NCBI RefSeq assembly: GCF_000297395.2
Contig: NZ_HF570108.1
Coordinates: 3,213,079-3,277,078, forward strand
Length of the DNA: 64,000 bases
Direction of reading: 5' to 3'
Source of the DNA: Micromonospora lupini str. Lupac 08
Lineage (GTDB): Bacteria; Actinomycetota; Actinomycetes; Mycobacteriales; Micromonosporaceae
Positions within the stretch are counted from its first letter, which is position 1. The number at the start of each line of letters is the position of its first letter. Below, one piece after another: positions 44,411-52,175 of the stretch. The notes beneath the pieces were generated by a model. That model worked only from the letters and a program-made list of their open reading frames with translations. It had not been told where the DNA came from and made no database searches. The position numbers and the translations under genes are program-made.

Positions 44411-45016
44411 ATGCGCGAAGAGGAAGTGCTCCGGGGCATCGCCACTCGCGTGGCAGCCCGCGACTACAGCGATCACGTGTTCGTCCGCCCTGGCTACCTC
44501 GACCCCACAGGTGTCTGGACGTTGGAACCCGCGCCCGAGGGCATCCGACAGGTGGTTGATCGTGGGTCGCAGGAGCACCTCGCCGCGCTGGCGGCCGACG
44601 CCGTCGACCCGCTGCCACCGCTTGAACCGGCCTCTGTGCAGGCGGTAGACGACGCTGAACAGGCGCTGGGGTATCCGCTACCGCCTCTACTCCGACGCGT
44701 CTACCTGGAGGTTGCCAACGGCGGTTTCGGGCCTGTACTGGGTGTCGCTGGTGGCTGCACGGATGATCTCGGGCGCACACTGATCGATCTGCTTGACTCC
44801 CGACAACGCCCTGGGTTTTTGCCGATTGCCTATTGGGGATGCGCGATCTACTCGTATGTCGACTGCGCTGGCCGGGGCGCGATGATGTGGGGCTTCGACC
44901 CGAACTCGGGTATGGCCGAACACTCGTTCTACTCGGAAGGGATCTCTCTTTTGGAGTGGCTTGACCGCTGGCTCAACGGACGTCTTGAGCAGCCGTGTCT
45001 TGCCCCCGACTACTGA
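44411..45016 (+). CDS. SMI1/KNR4 (SUKH) family protein
   Basis: This is a 201-residue protein with a SUKH-type domain (about 72-195; VDDAEQALGYPLPPLLRRVYLEVANGGFGP and the later IAYWGCAIYSYVD). SUKH proteins are often immunity proteins for secreted polymorphic toxins, but stand-alone members exist. No toxin gene is adjacent. The ATG at 44411 lacks a strong ribosome site. The 169 bases before it show nothing clear. The flanking genes differ in style, which fits an acquired gene. Confidence 0.8.
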   Translation: MREEEVLRGIATRVAARDYSDHVFVRPGYLDPTGVWTLEPAPEGIRQVVDRGSQEHLAALAADAVDPLPPLEPASVQAVDDAEQALGYPLPPLLRRVYLEVANGGFGPVLGVAGGCTDDLGRTLIDLLDSRQRPGFLPIAYWGCAIYSYVDCAGRGAMMWGFDPNSGMAEHSFYSEGISLLEWLDRWLNGRLEQPCLAPDY

Positions 45017-45062
45017 TGGCCGGGGAACTAAGGCGCACTCGCAGCGTGCCATCGTCGTCACC

Positions 45063-45674
45063 TCAGGCGGTGCGGGTGGCGAAGACGACGATGTTGTCCA
45101 CGTAGTTGCCTGTCGCGTCGTCGAACGGGCCGCCGCAGGTGATCAGGCGCAGCCCGGCGGCGTCCGCCGGGCCGTAGACCAGGCCGCTGGGGAAGTGGTC
45201 CTTCGGGTACGCGTGGACGCCGTCCACTGTGAACGTGGTGACCCGGGCATCGGCGCGGGTGACCTGGATCTCCTGGCCGGCGCGCAGTCGTCCCAGGTCG
45301 AAGAAGACCGCGGGGCCGGCCGGGGAGTCGACGTGGCCCACCAAGACGGCGTTGCCGGTCTCGCCGGGGCTGACCCCGTGCCGGTACCAGCCGGCGACTG
45401 TCGGCTTGTCCAGCGGCGGGACCTCCAGCACCCCGGCGGCGTCCACGCCGACGGCGACGATCTCGGCGCGTACGCCGATGGCGGGTATCTGCACCCGGAC
45501 GGGCGCGGCGCGGGCCAGCGGCGCCAGGTCCGGCGCGGGCCGGGAGCGGGTCGGCGCGTCGGCCGGCGGACGTGGAGGGCGGGTCGGCTCGGCGGTGAGG
45601 CCGACGGTGATCAGCCCGAGCCCGGACACGGCGAGCAGCGCGACCACCGCCGGAAGGGTCCGCCGCCACCACAC
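45063..45674 (-). CDS. Class F sortase
   Basis: This is a membrane-bound transpeptidase of 203 residues. One N-terminal membrane helix (about 8-26) is followed by a Pro/Arg-rich linker and the sortase domain (about 58-203). The catalytic His114 is in VLVGHVDSP and Cys180 in LRLITCGGPFD, with Arg201 near the end. Class F sortases attach surface proteins to the wall in actinobacteria. The GTG at 45674 was chosen for its GGAGGT site; starts further upstream would fall in the hairpin at 45698-45734. The gene upstream encodes a likely surface protein. Confidence 0.92.
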   Translation of the reverse strand: MWWRRTLPAVVALLAVSGLGLITVGLTAEPTRPPRPPADAPTRSRPAPDLAPLARAAPVRVQIPAIGVRAEIVAVGVDAAGVLEVPPLDKPTVAGWYRHGVSPGETGNAVLVGHVDSPAGPAVFFDLGRLRAGQEIQVTRADARVTTFTVDGVHAYPKDHFPSGLVYGPADAAGLRLITCGGPFDDATGNYVDNIVVFATRTA

Positions 45675-45697
45675 GTGCTGACCTCCGTGGGGATCGT

Positions 45698-45734
45698 CGG
45701 GTGCCCGTGCCGGTGTCACCGGCACGGGCACCCG
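45698..45734 (-). terminator. Perfect 18-bp hairpin between surface protein and sortase genes
   Basis: CGGGTGCCCGTGCCGGTG (45698-45715) and its exact complement (45717-45734) flank one base. Lying between two same-strand genes, it can act as a partial terminator that lowers sortase relative to the surface protein, or as an mRNA-stabilising hairpin. Confidence 0.8.
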
Positions 45735-45760
45735 TTCTCAGGGATGGAGCGCGTCGCCGG

Positions 45761-46255
45761 TCAGGCGACGGTGGACACCGGACGACGCCGGCGGAACAGG
45801 ACCACCGCGCCCGCGGCGGCGGTGCCGAGCAGGGTGCCTCCGGCGGCGAGGGCGCCCGCGTCGCGGCCGTCGCGGTTGTCGCCGCCCGAGCCGGCCGGGG
45901 CGCCACCGATCGGGGTGACGGTGAACGTGGCGCTGCCTGCCGAGCTGCCGTCGCCGCAGGTCGCGGCCACCGTGTACGTGCCGAGGGTGAACCCGGCGGT
46001 GAACAGTTCGGCGCTGAGCCCGCCGCCAGCGGCGGCCGTGGTGGATCGGACGTTCTCGTCGCGGTTGGGTCCGGTGACCCGGAAGATGACGTCACCAGAC
46101 TTCGGGTTGCAGGTAGTCGCGGTGAGCACGACGGTTCCTCCGACCGGTGTGGTGGCCGGTGACACGACGGTGTCGGCCAGTGCGGCGCCCGGCAGCAGGA
46201 GCGTGCCGAGGCCCACGCCGAGCGCCGCCGAGCAGAGTGCTGTTGAGACCTTCAT
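45761..46255 (-). CDS. Exported protein with C-terminal anchor, possible sortase partner
   Basis: This is a 164-residue protein with a signal peptide (about 1-27), a beta-sandwich-like domain (about 30-112) with an internal Cys pair (TTCNPKSGD, VAATCGDGS), a Gly/Asp-rich linker and a C-terminal hydrophobic helix (about 133-152) ending FRRRRPVSTVA. The tail has the layout of a sorting signal but no LPxTG; only GGDNRDGRD precedes the helix. It may be a divergent sortase F substrate or a plain membrane protein. The ATG at 46255 follows GAGGGAAG. Confidence 0.75.
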   Translation of the reverse strand: MKVSTALCSAALGVGLGTLLLPGAALADTVVSPATTPVGGTVVLTATTCNPKSGDVIFRVTGPNRDENVRSTTAAAGGGLSAELFTAGFTLGTYTVAATCGDGSSAGSATFTVTPIGGAPAGSGGDNRDGRDAGALAAGGTLLGTAAAGAVVLFRRRRPVSTVA

Positions 46256-46609
46256 ACGCGTCTTCCCTCACTTTTCGTCCGCTGACTGCGTGGGACGTCG
46301 TTCGGGTGGCCAACTCCGTGACTAGCACCGGTGTGCCCAACACTAGGTGGGTTGGGACCTCGATCAGGTGAAAATGAGAAACCTTCGTTGCCGTCACGTG
46401 TCCACCCGAAGGCGGGGGAGAGCAGCGCAAATACCGTCACGGCCCGACCGACGCCGGTGCTCCGGTCGATGTCCGCTCCGGTCGGGCTGTCACCCCTGAG
46501 ACGATGGCGAGGTATCGGGCGACGACGACGCGATTGCGGCGTCGTCCGGCCCTCCGCCTCTGGAAACCCGGGGGTGGCGGCGGGGGACGCGCTGGTAGGT
46601 TCCCTGGCC
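46256..46609. other. Divergent intergenic region, 354 bases
   Basis: It lies between the surface-protein gene (minus) and the MFS gene (plus) and must carry both promoters. A 6-bp inverted repeat CCCAAC/GTTGGG lies at about 46338-46358. The stretch around 46360-46385 is AT-richer than its surroundings. No further gene is supported. Confidence 0.5.
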
Positions 46610-47881
46610 GTGGCACGGGACGTGGGCGGCGGCATGGGAACGGGGTTCACCCGGCTGTGGGCGGCCAGCACCCTCTCGGCTCTGGGCAGCGGGCTGGCCA
46701 CCGTGGCCGCGCCGTTGTTCGTCGCCTCGCGTACCGACGACCCGCTCGTGGTGGCCGCGGCGTCCGCCGTGGCCTGGCTGCCCTGGCTGCTCTTCGCCCT
46801 GCCCGGCGGGGTGCTGGCGGACCGGATGGACCGCCGCCGCCTGATGATCGTCATCGACCTGGTCCGGGTGGTCGCGCTGGCCGTCCTGGCCACGGCGATC
46901 ATGACCGGCCGGGCCGGCGTCGCACTGCTGTACGTGGTGCTGTTCGTGATCAACACCGGCGAGATCGTGTTCCGCGCGGCCAGCCAGGCCATGCTGCCGA
47001 CAGTGGTGCCCCGGCACCGACTGGAGCGCGCCAACGGCTGGCTCGGCGGCGGCGCCACACTCATGAACAGCATGCTCGCCGGCCCACTTGGCGGCTTCCT
47101 CTTCGCGCTCGCGGCGGGCAGCCCGTTCCTCGTCAACGCCGTCACGTACGCCCTCAGCGCGGTGCTGGTGGCGTTGATCGGCGGCGACTTCCGGGCCGCC
47201 GGCAGCGACCCGTCCGGACCCCGGACCCGCTCCATGCGCGGGGAGATCGTCGAGGGGCTGCGCTGGCTGGCCCACCAGCGGTTGCTGCGCACGATGGCCG
47301 TGCTGATCGGCCTGCTCAACGTGACCCTCACGGCGGCCCTCGCCGTGCTGGTGCTGCTGGCCGACGAGCGGCTGGGGCTCGGCTCCGTCGGCTACGGGCT
47401 GCTGTTCACCTGCATGGCCTGCGGCGGAGTGCTCGGCGCGCTGCTCGGCGACCGGATCGTCGCCTGGATCACCGCCACCTGGACGGTGCGGATCGGCCTG
47501 CTGATCGAGGCGGGACTGCACCTGGCGCTGGCCGCGTCCCGCAGCACCGTCGTGGTGGCGATCGCGCTCTTCGCCTTCGGCGTGCACGGCGGACTGTGGA
47601 ACCTCGTGGCGAACTCGCTGCGCCAACGACTCACCCCACCGCATCTGCAGGGGCGCGTGGCCAGCACCACCATGTTCGTGGCGGCGGGCGGCAACTGCGT
47701 GGGCGCACTGCTCGGCGGGCTGCTGGCCGCCCGCTTCGGCATCACCGCCCCGTACTGGGTCGGGCTGGTCGTGGCGATCGGCGTCTCCGCCGCCACCTGG
47801 CGGGTCTTCAACCGCGACGCCGTGGCGCGCGCCTACGCCGACGAGCCCCCGGTCGAGCAGCGACCCGCCCCGGTGTCCTGA
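46610..47881 (+). CDS. MFS transporter of the MFS_3/enterobactin-exporter type
   Basis: This is a 423-residue transporter with about twelve membrane helices. It has TRLWAASTLSALGSGLATVA at the start, the A-motif-like loop GGVLADRMDRRRLM after helix 2, and the conserved ERANGWLGGGATLMNSMLAGPLGG region of the MFS_3 group, which exports siderophores and other small products. The GTG at 46610 is the most 5' reasonable start; the ATG at 46634 is an alternative. The lycopene-cyclase-like gene follows 46 bases downstream and may be co-transcribed. Confidence 0.88.
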   Translation: MARDVGGGMGTGFTRLWAASTLSALGSGLATVAAPLFVASRTDDPLVVAAASAVAWLPWLLFALPGGVLADRMDRRRLMIVIDLVRVVALAVLATAIMTGRAGVALLYVVLFVINTGEIVFRAASQAMLPTVVPRHRLERANGWLGGGATLMNSMLAGPLGGFLFALAAGSPFLVNAVTYALSAVLVALIGGDFRAAGSDPSGPRTRSMRGEIVEGLRWLAHQRLLRTMAVLIGLLNVTLTAALAVLVLLADERLGLGSVGYGLLFTCMACGGVLGALLGDRIVAWITATWTVRIGLLIEAGLHLALAASRSTVVVAIALFAFGVHGGLWNLVANSLRQRLTPPHLQGRVASTTMFVAAGGNCVGALLGGLLAARFGITAPYWVGLVVAIGVSAATWRVFNRDAVARAYADEPPVEQRPAPVS

Positions 47882-47927
47882 GGGACGCGACGCGCGGTCC
47901 GGCCCTTCGGTGTGGCAGCGTGGTGCG

Positions 47928-49181
47928 GTGACCGATTCCGCGCCGCTCGACGTCGATCTCGCGCTGCTCGGCGGCGGCGGCGCCGCGTCGCTGCTGCTCG
48001 CCGCGCTGGACCGCCACGGCGTCCGCGACCTGCGGATCGCCGTCGTCGACCCGGTGCGCCGTCGCGGCCAGGACCGCACCTGGGCGTTCTGGGGCCACCC
48101 GGCCGGCGACCTGGACCCGCTGCTCAGCGCGAGCTGGCGGCAGGTCGAGGTGGCGACGCCCGCGCGGCGCCGCGTCCTCGACCTGACCCCGCTGCGGTAC
48201 GCCATGCTGCGCTCCGGCCCGGTCTACGACCGGGCTGCCGAGGCCGAGCGTCGGCTGGACGCCATCCGGATCGCCGCCCCGGCCGAGACGGTGACCGACG
48301 ACGGCGCCCGGGTGGTCGTCCGCACCGGCGGTGGGCCCACCGTGCGGGCCGGCTGGGTGCTCGACTCCCGCCCCCGGCCACCGGTGCGAGCGGGGCGGAC
48401 GACCTGGTTGCAGCACTTCCGCGGCTGGTGGCTGGAGGCCGACCGGCCGGCGTTCGACCCCGCGCGGGCGGTGCTCATGGACTTCCGCACCCCACAGCCG
48501 GCCCGGGGCGTCTCCTTCGGGTACGTGCTGCCGGTCAGCGACCGCTACGCCCTGGTCGAGTACACCGAGTTCTCGCCCGGCCTGCGCACCGACGCCGGGT
48601 ACGACACGGCGCTGGCCGGCTACCGCGACCTGCTCGGGCTGGACCCGGCCGGGCTGCGCGTCCGCGAGGTGGAGAACGGGGTGATCCCGATGACCGACGC
48701 GCCGTTCCCGGCCCGGCCCTCGCCCCGCGTCGTACGCCTCGGCACGGCCGGCGGCGCGACCCGCCCCTCCACCGGCTTCACCTTCTCCGCCATGTACCGG
48801 CAGGCCGACCAGGTGGCCCGGGCGCTCGCCGCCGGTCGTCCGCCGGTGCCGGCGCCCGCGTACCCGGCCCGGCACCGCTGGATGGACGCGGTGGCGCTGC
48901 GCGCGCTGGACCGCGGCGGCGTCGGCGGCCCGGACTTCTTCGACCGGCTCTTCGACCGCAACCCGCCCGAGCGGGTCCTGCGCTTCCTCGACGGCGCCAC
49001 CAGCCCGGCCGAGGAGATCGCGATCATGAACTCCACCCGACTGCTGCCGATGATCGCCGCCACGGCCGGCGACGCGGCGCACCGCGTCCGCGACCGGCTG
49101 CGGCCCGCCCGGCCCGTACCGGCCATCCCGGCCGCCGTGGTGGGCGGACCGCCGCGGCCCGTCGCCGACGCGGAAACCTGA
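47928..49181 (+). CDS. Lycopene cyclase family protein (CrtY-like)
   Basis: This is a 417-residue FAD/NAD-binding protein. It has the N-terminal dinucleotide motif DLALLGGGGAASLLLAAL (about 9-26), the family patterns RTWAFWG, PLRYAMLR, GWVLDSRP, LQHFRGWW and ATRPSTGFTFSAM, and a C-terminal RLLPMIAA. CrtY-type enzymes convert lycopene to beta-carotene by ring closure. No phytoene synthase or desaturase gene is in the window, so the pathway genes must be elsewhere or the enzyme has another isoprenoid substrate. GTG 47928 is preferred over the GTG at 47910. Confidence 0.88.
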   Translation: MTDSAPLDVDLALLGGGGAASLLLAALDRHGVRDLRIAVVDPVRRRGQDRTWAFWGHPAGDLDPLLSASWRQVEVATPARRRVLDLTPLRYAMLRSGPVYDRAAEAERRLDAIRIAAPAETVTDDGARVVVRTGGGPTVRAGWVLDSRPRPPVRAGRTTWLQHFRGWWLEADRPAFDPARAVLMDFRTPQPARGVSFGYVLPVSDRYALVEYTEFSPGLRTDAGYDTALAGYRDLLGLDPAGLRVREVENGVIPMTDAPFPARPSPRVVRLGTAGGATRPSTGFTFSAMYRQADQVARALAAGRPPVPAPAYPARHRWMDAVALRALDRGGVGGPDFFDRLFDRNPPERVLRFLDGATSPAEEIAIMNSTRLLPMIAATAGDAAHRVRDRLRPARPVPAIPAAVVGGPPRPVADAET

Positions 49182-49255
49182 CCCGCGCCGGTCAGCGCCG
49201 GGCGGGCCGCCGCTGCCTGTCGCCGACTCGAAGCCCGACCGGGCCGGTCAGCGCC
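49143..49255. repeat. Imperfect tandem duplication of about 56 bp at a convergent gene end
   Basis: Copy 1 (49143-49199) spans the cyclase stop codon. Copy 2 (49201-49255) repeats it with about nine changes and small gaps and reaches the stop codon of the convergent serine hydrolase gene at 49248. In copy 2 the TGA equivalent of the cyclase stop has become CGA. Confidence 0.7.
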
Positions 49256-50354
49256 CGGCCGCCACCGCGTCGCGGATCAGCACCCGCAGGTCCTCCATCG
49301 GGTCACCGTCGCCGGCGCCGAGCAGCGTCTTCGTCGCCGCGACAGTCAACCCCAGCTCCGGGTACGCGTACGCGAGGCTGCCGCCGCTGCCGGCCGCGCC
49401 GAACGAACCGTCGGCGTCCACCGCGTACCCCAGACCCCAGGTCGCCTCCTGTCCGAACACCCACTCCGGACCCGCCCCGGCGGGCGTCGTGGCGGTGCGC
49501 AGCCGGGCCGGCGAGATCAGCTGGACGCCGTCCACCTCGCCGATCAGCGCGGCGAGCATCCGCGCCGCCGCGCGGGCGGTCATGGTGCCGGTGGCCGGCA
49601 CCTCGGCGGCGAGGACGTCGGCCCGGCCGCCCACCTGGGCGCCCGGCCGGACGCCGGGCGGGGCGACCCGGTCGAAGTTCGGCAGGTTGGCGCTGGCGAA
49701 GTCGAACAGCGCGGCCATGTTGCGGTCCTCGACCCGGGCCAGCCGGTCCAGGTCGGCGGCCGGCACCGCGAGGTACAGCTCGTCGGCCACCCCGAGCGGC
49801 CCGGCCACGTCCTCGGCGAGCACCGCCGAGACGCGCCGGCCGGTCGCCCGGCGGACCACCTCGCCGACCAGCCAGCCGAAGGTCCACGCGTGGTACGCCT
49901 TCAGCTCGCCGGGTGGGGCGATCGGCTCGGCGTCGGCCACGATGGCGCACATCCGGTCCCAGTCGGTGAAGTCCTCCGGCGTCACGTCCGCCGGCAGGGC
50001 GGGCACGCCGGCGGTGTGGGTGAGCGCGTGCCGCAGGGTGACGGTGTCCTTGCCGTGCCGGGCGAACTCCGGCCACACCTCGGCGATCCGCTGGTCGTAG
50101 TCCACCTCGCCGCGCTCGGCCAGCACGTGCACCACGGTCGCGGTGAGGACCTTGCCGGTGGACACGCTCCAGATCGGCGTGTCGGCGGTCAACGCCCGGC
50201 CGGTGGCCCGGTCGGCGCTGCCGGCGTGCACCTCAAGGATCGGCTCGCCGTCGAGGTACGCGGCGACCTGCACCCCGGATTCCCGTCCGCCGGCGATCAG
50301 CTCGTCGACCGTCTTGCGTACGTCGGCCCGCAGGCCGTCCCAGTTCCCGTTCAC
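49248..50354 (-). CDS. Serine hydrolase (beta-lactamase/EstB family)
   Basis: This is a 368-residue cytosolic protein of the class C beta-lactamase-like esterase family. The SxxK motif is STGK (Ser65, Lys68); the Tyr motif is AYHAW near residue 154, where family esterases often have YxN; and the C-terminal GSGGSLAYAYP replaces the KTG box. It has no signal peptide. Its likely activity is ester or D-amino-acid-peptide hydrolysis. The ATG at 50354 is clear. Its last residues AVAAGR are encoded in the second copy of a local duplication. Confidence 0.88.
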   Translation of the reverse strand: MNGNWDGLRADVRKTVDELIAGGRESGVQVAAYLDGEPILEVHAGSADRATGRALTADTPIWSVSTGKVLTATVVHVLAERGEVDYDQRIAEVWPEFARHGKDTVTLRHALTHTAGVPALPADVTPEDFTDWDRMCAIVADAEPIAPPGELKAYHAWTFGWLVGEVVRRATGRRVSAVLAEDVAGPLGVADELYLAVPAADLDRLARVEDRNMAALFDFASANLPNFDRVAPPGVRPGAQVGGRADVLAAEVPATGTMTARAAARMLAALIGEVDGVQLISPARLRTATTPAGAGPEWVFGQEATWGLGYAVDADGSFGAAGSGGSLAYAYPELGLTVAATKTLLGAGDGDPMEDLRVLIRDAVAAGR

Positions 50355-50427
50355 GACGGTCGACTCTGACAGACCGGACCCCGACGGCGCGTCCGATTTT
50401 CGGCAGCCCCAACCGGACGGCGGCCGT

Positions 50428-51156
50428 TCAGTCGGTGAGCAGCCGTTCGCGCAGTCGGGCGGTCAGCGCTTCGTCCACGCCGAGCCGGTCGGTGGCGTAG
50501 CCGACCACCGACCCGTACGCGGCGCTCAGGTCGGCCAGGAAGTGCCGGATGATCGCCTCCGGGGCGCGCCCGTACCCCGGCCACACCAGCACGCGGTCCG
50601 GGTTGAGGGCCTGCCAGTCGGCGACCAGGCGTGCGGTGGCCAGTTCGGTGAGCGCGAAGTCGGCGGCGATCTGCTCCTCGTCCACTCCGAGCAGTGCCAG
50701 CAGCAGCGCGGCGAGCAGCCCGGTGCGGTCCTTGCCGGACGCGCAGTGGAAGACCAGCGGAGCGTCGGCGGCGACGATCACGTCGAGGGCCTCGCGCAGC
50801 TCGGCGACGCCGTCCTCGGCGACCTCGGCGTACCGGTCGGCCAGGTGGCGCCACGGGTCCACCGCCGGGTCGATGACCGCCTGGTCGTAGGGGCGGTGCT
50901 CGATGCTCAGGTTGTGCCAGGCCAGCCCGTCGATCTCCGGTGCCCGGCCGCGCGCGGCGATCTCCCACGGGTACCGCAGGTCGATCACCGTGCGGACGCC
51001 GAGGGCCTGGAAGCGGTCCAGGTCGGCGCCGGACAGCTTGCCGAGCGAATCCGATCGATAGAGCAGGCCCCAGCGCACCGAGCGTCCGTCGTCGGTGCGG
51101 TAACCACCGAGGTCGCGGAAGTTGTGCAGGCGGTCGAACGCGAGGTGCCGATCCAT
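50428..51156 (-). CDS. Tyrosine/dual-specificity protein phosphatase
   Basis: This is a 242-residue phosphatase of the bacterial PtpB-like group. The active-site loop [10 protein letters not shown] has Cys138 and Arg144. The family N-terminus [13 protein letters not shown] and the VIDLRYPWE strand are present. Proteins of this group remove phosphate from tyrosine or phosphoinositides. The ATG at 51156 gives the canonical N-terminus. The gene is divergent from rnhA by 82 bases. Confidence 0.92.
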   Translation of the reverse strand: MDRHLAFDRLHNFRDLGGYRTDDGRSVRWGLLYRSDSLGKLSGADLDRFQALGVRTVIDLRYPWEIAARGRAPEIDGLAWHNLSIEHRPYDQAVIDPAVDPWRHLADRYAEVAEDGVAELREALDVIVAADAPLVFHCASGKDRTGLLAALLLALLGVDEEQIAADFALTELATARLVADWQALNPDRVLVWPGYGRAPEAIIRHFLADLSAAYGSVVGYATDRLGVDEALTARLRERLLTD

Positions 51157-51238
51157 CCGGCCGACCCTAGTCGGTCCGGCCCGGCGTGGCTGGCCCCGAC
51201 CGGGGAGTACGACGTCAGCGCCCGGTAGGTTGCCTGCC

Positions 51239-51712
51239 ATGGTGGATGCGGCGGCCGGCAGGGGCGTACAGATCTGGACCGACGGGGCGTGCAGCGGCAA
51301 CCCCGGGCCCGGCGGTTGGGGCGCCCTGCTGCGCTACGGCGACCACGAGCGGGAGCTGTGCGGCGGCGAGGCCACGCCGACGACCAACAACCGGATGGAG
51401 CTGATGGCGGCCATCCAGGCCCTGGAGAGCCTGAACCGGCCGGTGACCGTCGAGCTGCACACCGACAGCACCTACGTGCGCAACGGCATCACGAGCTGGC
51501 TGGCGTCGTGGAAGCGCAACGGCTGGCGGACCGCCGCGAAGCAGCCGGTCAAGAACGCCGACCTGTGGCAGCGGCTGGAGGCGGCCTGCGAGCGTCACGA
51601 GGTCACCTGGCTGTGGGTGAAGGGGCACAACGGTCACCCGGAGAACGAGCGCGCCGACGGTCTGGCCAACAAGGGCATGACCGAGGCACGGGCGGCGCTG
51701 GCGAGCCGCTAA
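51239..51712 (+). CDS. rnhA: Ribonuclease HI
   Basis: This is a 157-residue RNase HI, which cuts RNA in RNA-DNA hybrids. The metal-binding acids are Asp15 ([15 protein letters not shown]), Glu54 (NNRMELMA), Asp76 (HTDSTYV) and Asp140 (NERADGLAN), with the catalytic His in [10 protein letters not shown]. The basic handle helix is present ([17 protein letters not shown]). The ATG at 51239 follows GGTAGGTTG. Length and motifs match E. coli RnhA. Confidence 0.96.
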   Translation: MVDAAAGRGVQIWTDGACSGNPGPGGWGALLRYGDHERELCGGEATPTTNNRMELMAAIQALESLNRPVTVELHTDSTYVRNGITSWLASWKRNGWRTAAKQPVKNADLWQRLEAACERHEVTWLWVKGHNGHPENERADGLANKGMTEARAALASR

Positions 51713-51730
51713 GCCGGTCGTCCGCCCGGA

Positions 51731-51967
51731 TCAGCGGGTCGCGTCGGGGTGTCCCGGCATGCTCGATCCGCCGCCGCTGCTGCCGGACGAGCCACCGGCG
51801 ACACCGGAGTTGTCGCCCTCGGTCACGATGTCCGGCCGGTCGTCCGTGTCGGCCGGCGGCGGGACCTCGGTGTCCGCCTCGACCTGCACCAACGGCACCT
51901 GACCGGCCTGGTCCTCGCTGTGCTGCGGGTCGCCCGGCTGCTCACCTTGGCGATTTCGGTAGCCCAC
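51731..51967 (-). CDS. Small disordered hypothetical protein
   Basis: This is a 78-residue acidic, low-complexity protein (Gln, Pro, Asp, Gly and Ser rich; ends in a GSSGSSGGGSS run). It has no recognised domain. The GTG at 51967 has a GGGAGGGC site seven bases upstream, and the frame keeps GC-rich third positions, which support a real gene. It is convergent with rnhA. Its function cannot be guessed. Confidence 0.55.
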   Translation of the reverse strand: MGYRNRQGEQPGDPQHSEDQAGQVPLVQVEADTEVPPPADTDDRPDIVTEGDNSGVAGGSSGSSGGGSSMPGHPDATR

Positions 51968-52081
51968 GCCGTGCCCTCCCGTCGATGCCGGTCCGCGTCG
52001 GCCGTGGCTACCCGCGCCGTCACCCACGAAACCTCGCCCGTCGGCAAGTCGCCGGTCCGCTGCGCGGGGCCGCCTCCGACG

Positions 52082-52143
52082 GGCCGCTCGACGGGCGCAG
52101 GGTCCGCCGGCCGGCCGCTCGACGGGCGCAGGGTCCGCCGGCC
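52082..52143. repeat. Two perfect 31-bp tandem copies
   Basis: The 31-base unit at 52082-52112 (GGCCGCTCGACGGGCGCAGG then GTCCGCCGGCC) recurs exactly at 52113-52143. It lies in the gene-free stretch between the small disordered gene and the pentapeptide-repeat gene. Perfect identity suggests a recent duplication. Confidence 0.85.
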
Positions 52144-52175
52144 GGTGCCGCGTACCCCGGCTTGTCGTGCCGCTG

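Noticed and set aside
44411..45016. A polymorphic toxin-immunity locus
   Set aside because: The SUKH protein has no neighbouring large secreted or RHS/WXG-type gene, so only the orphan immunity-like gene can be claimed.
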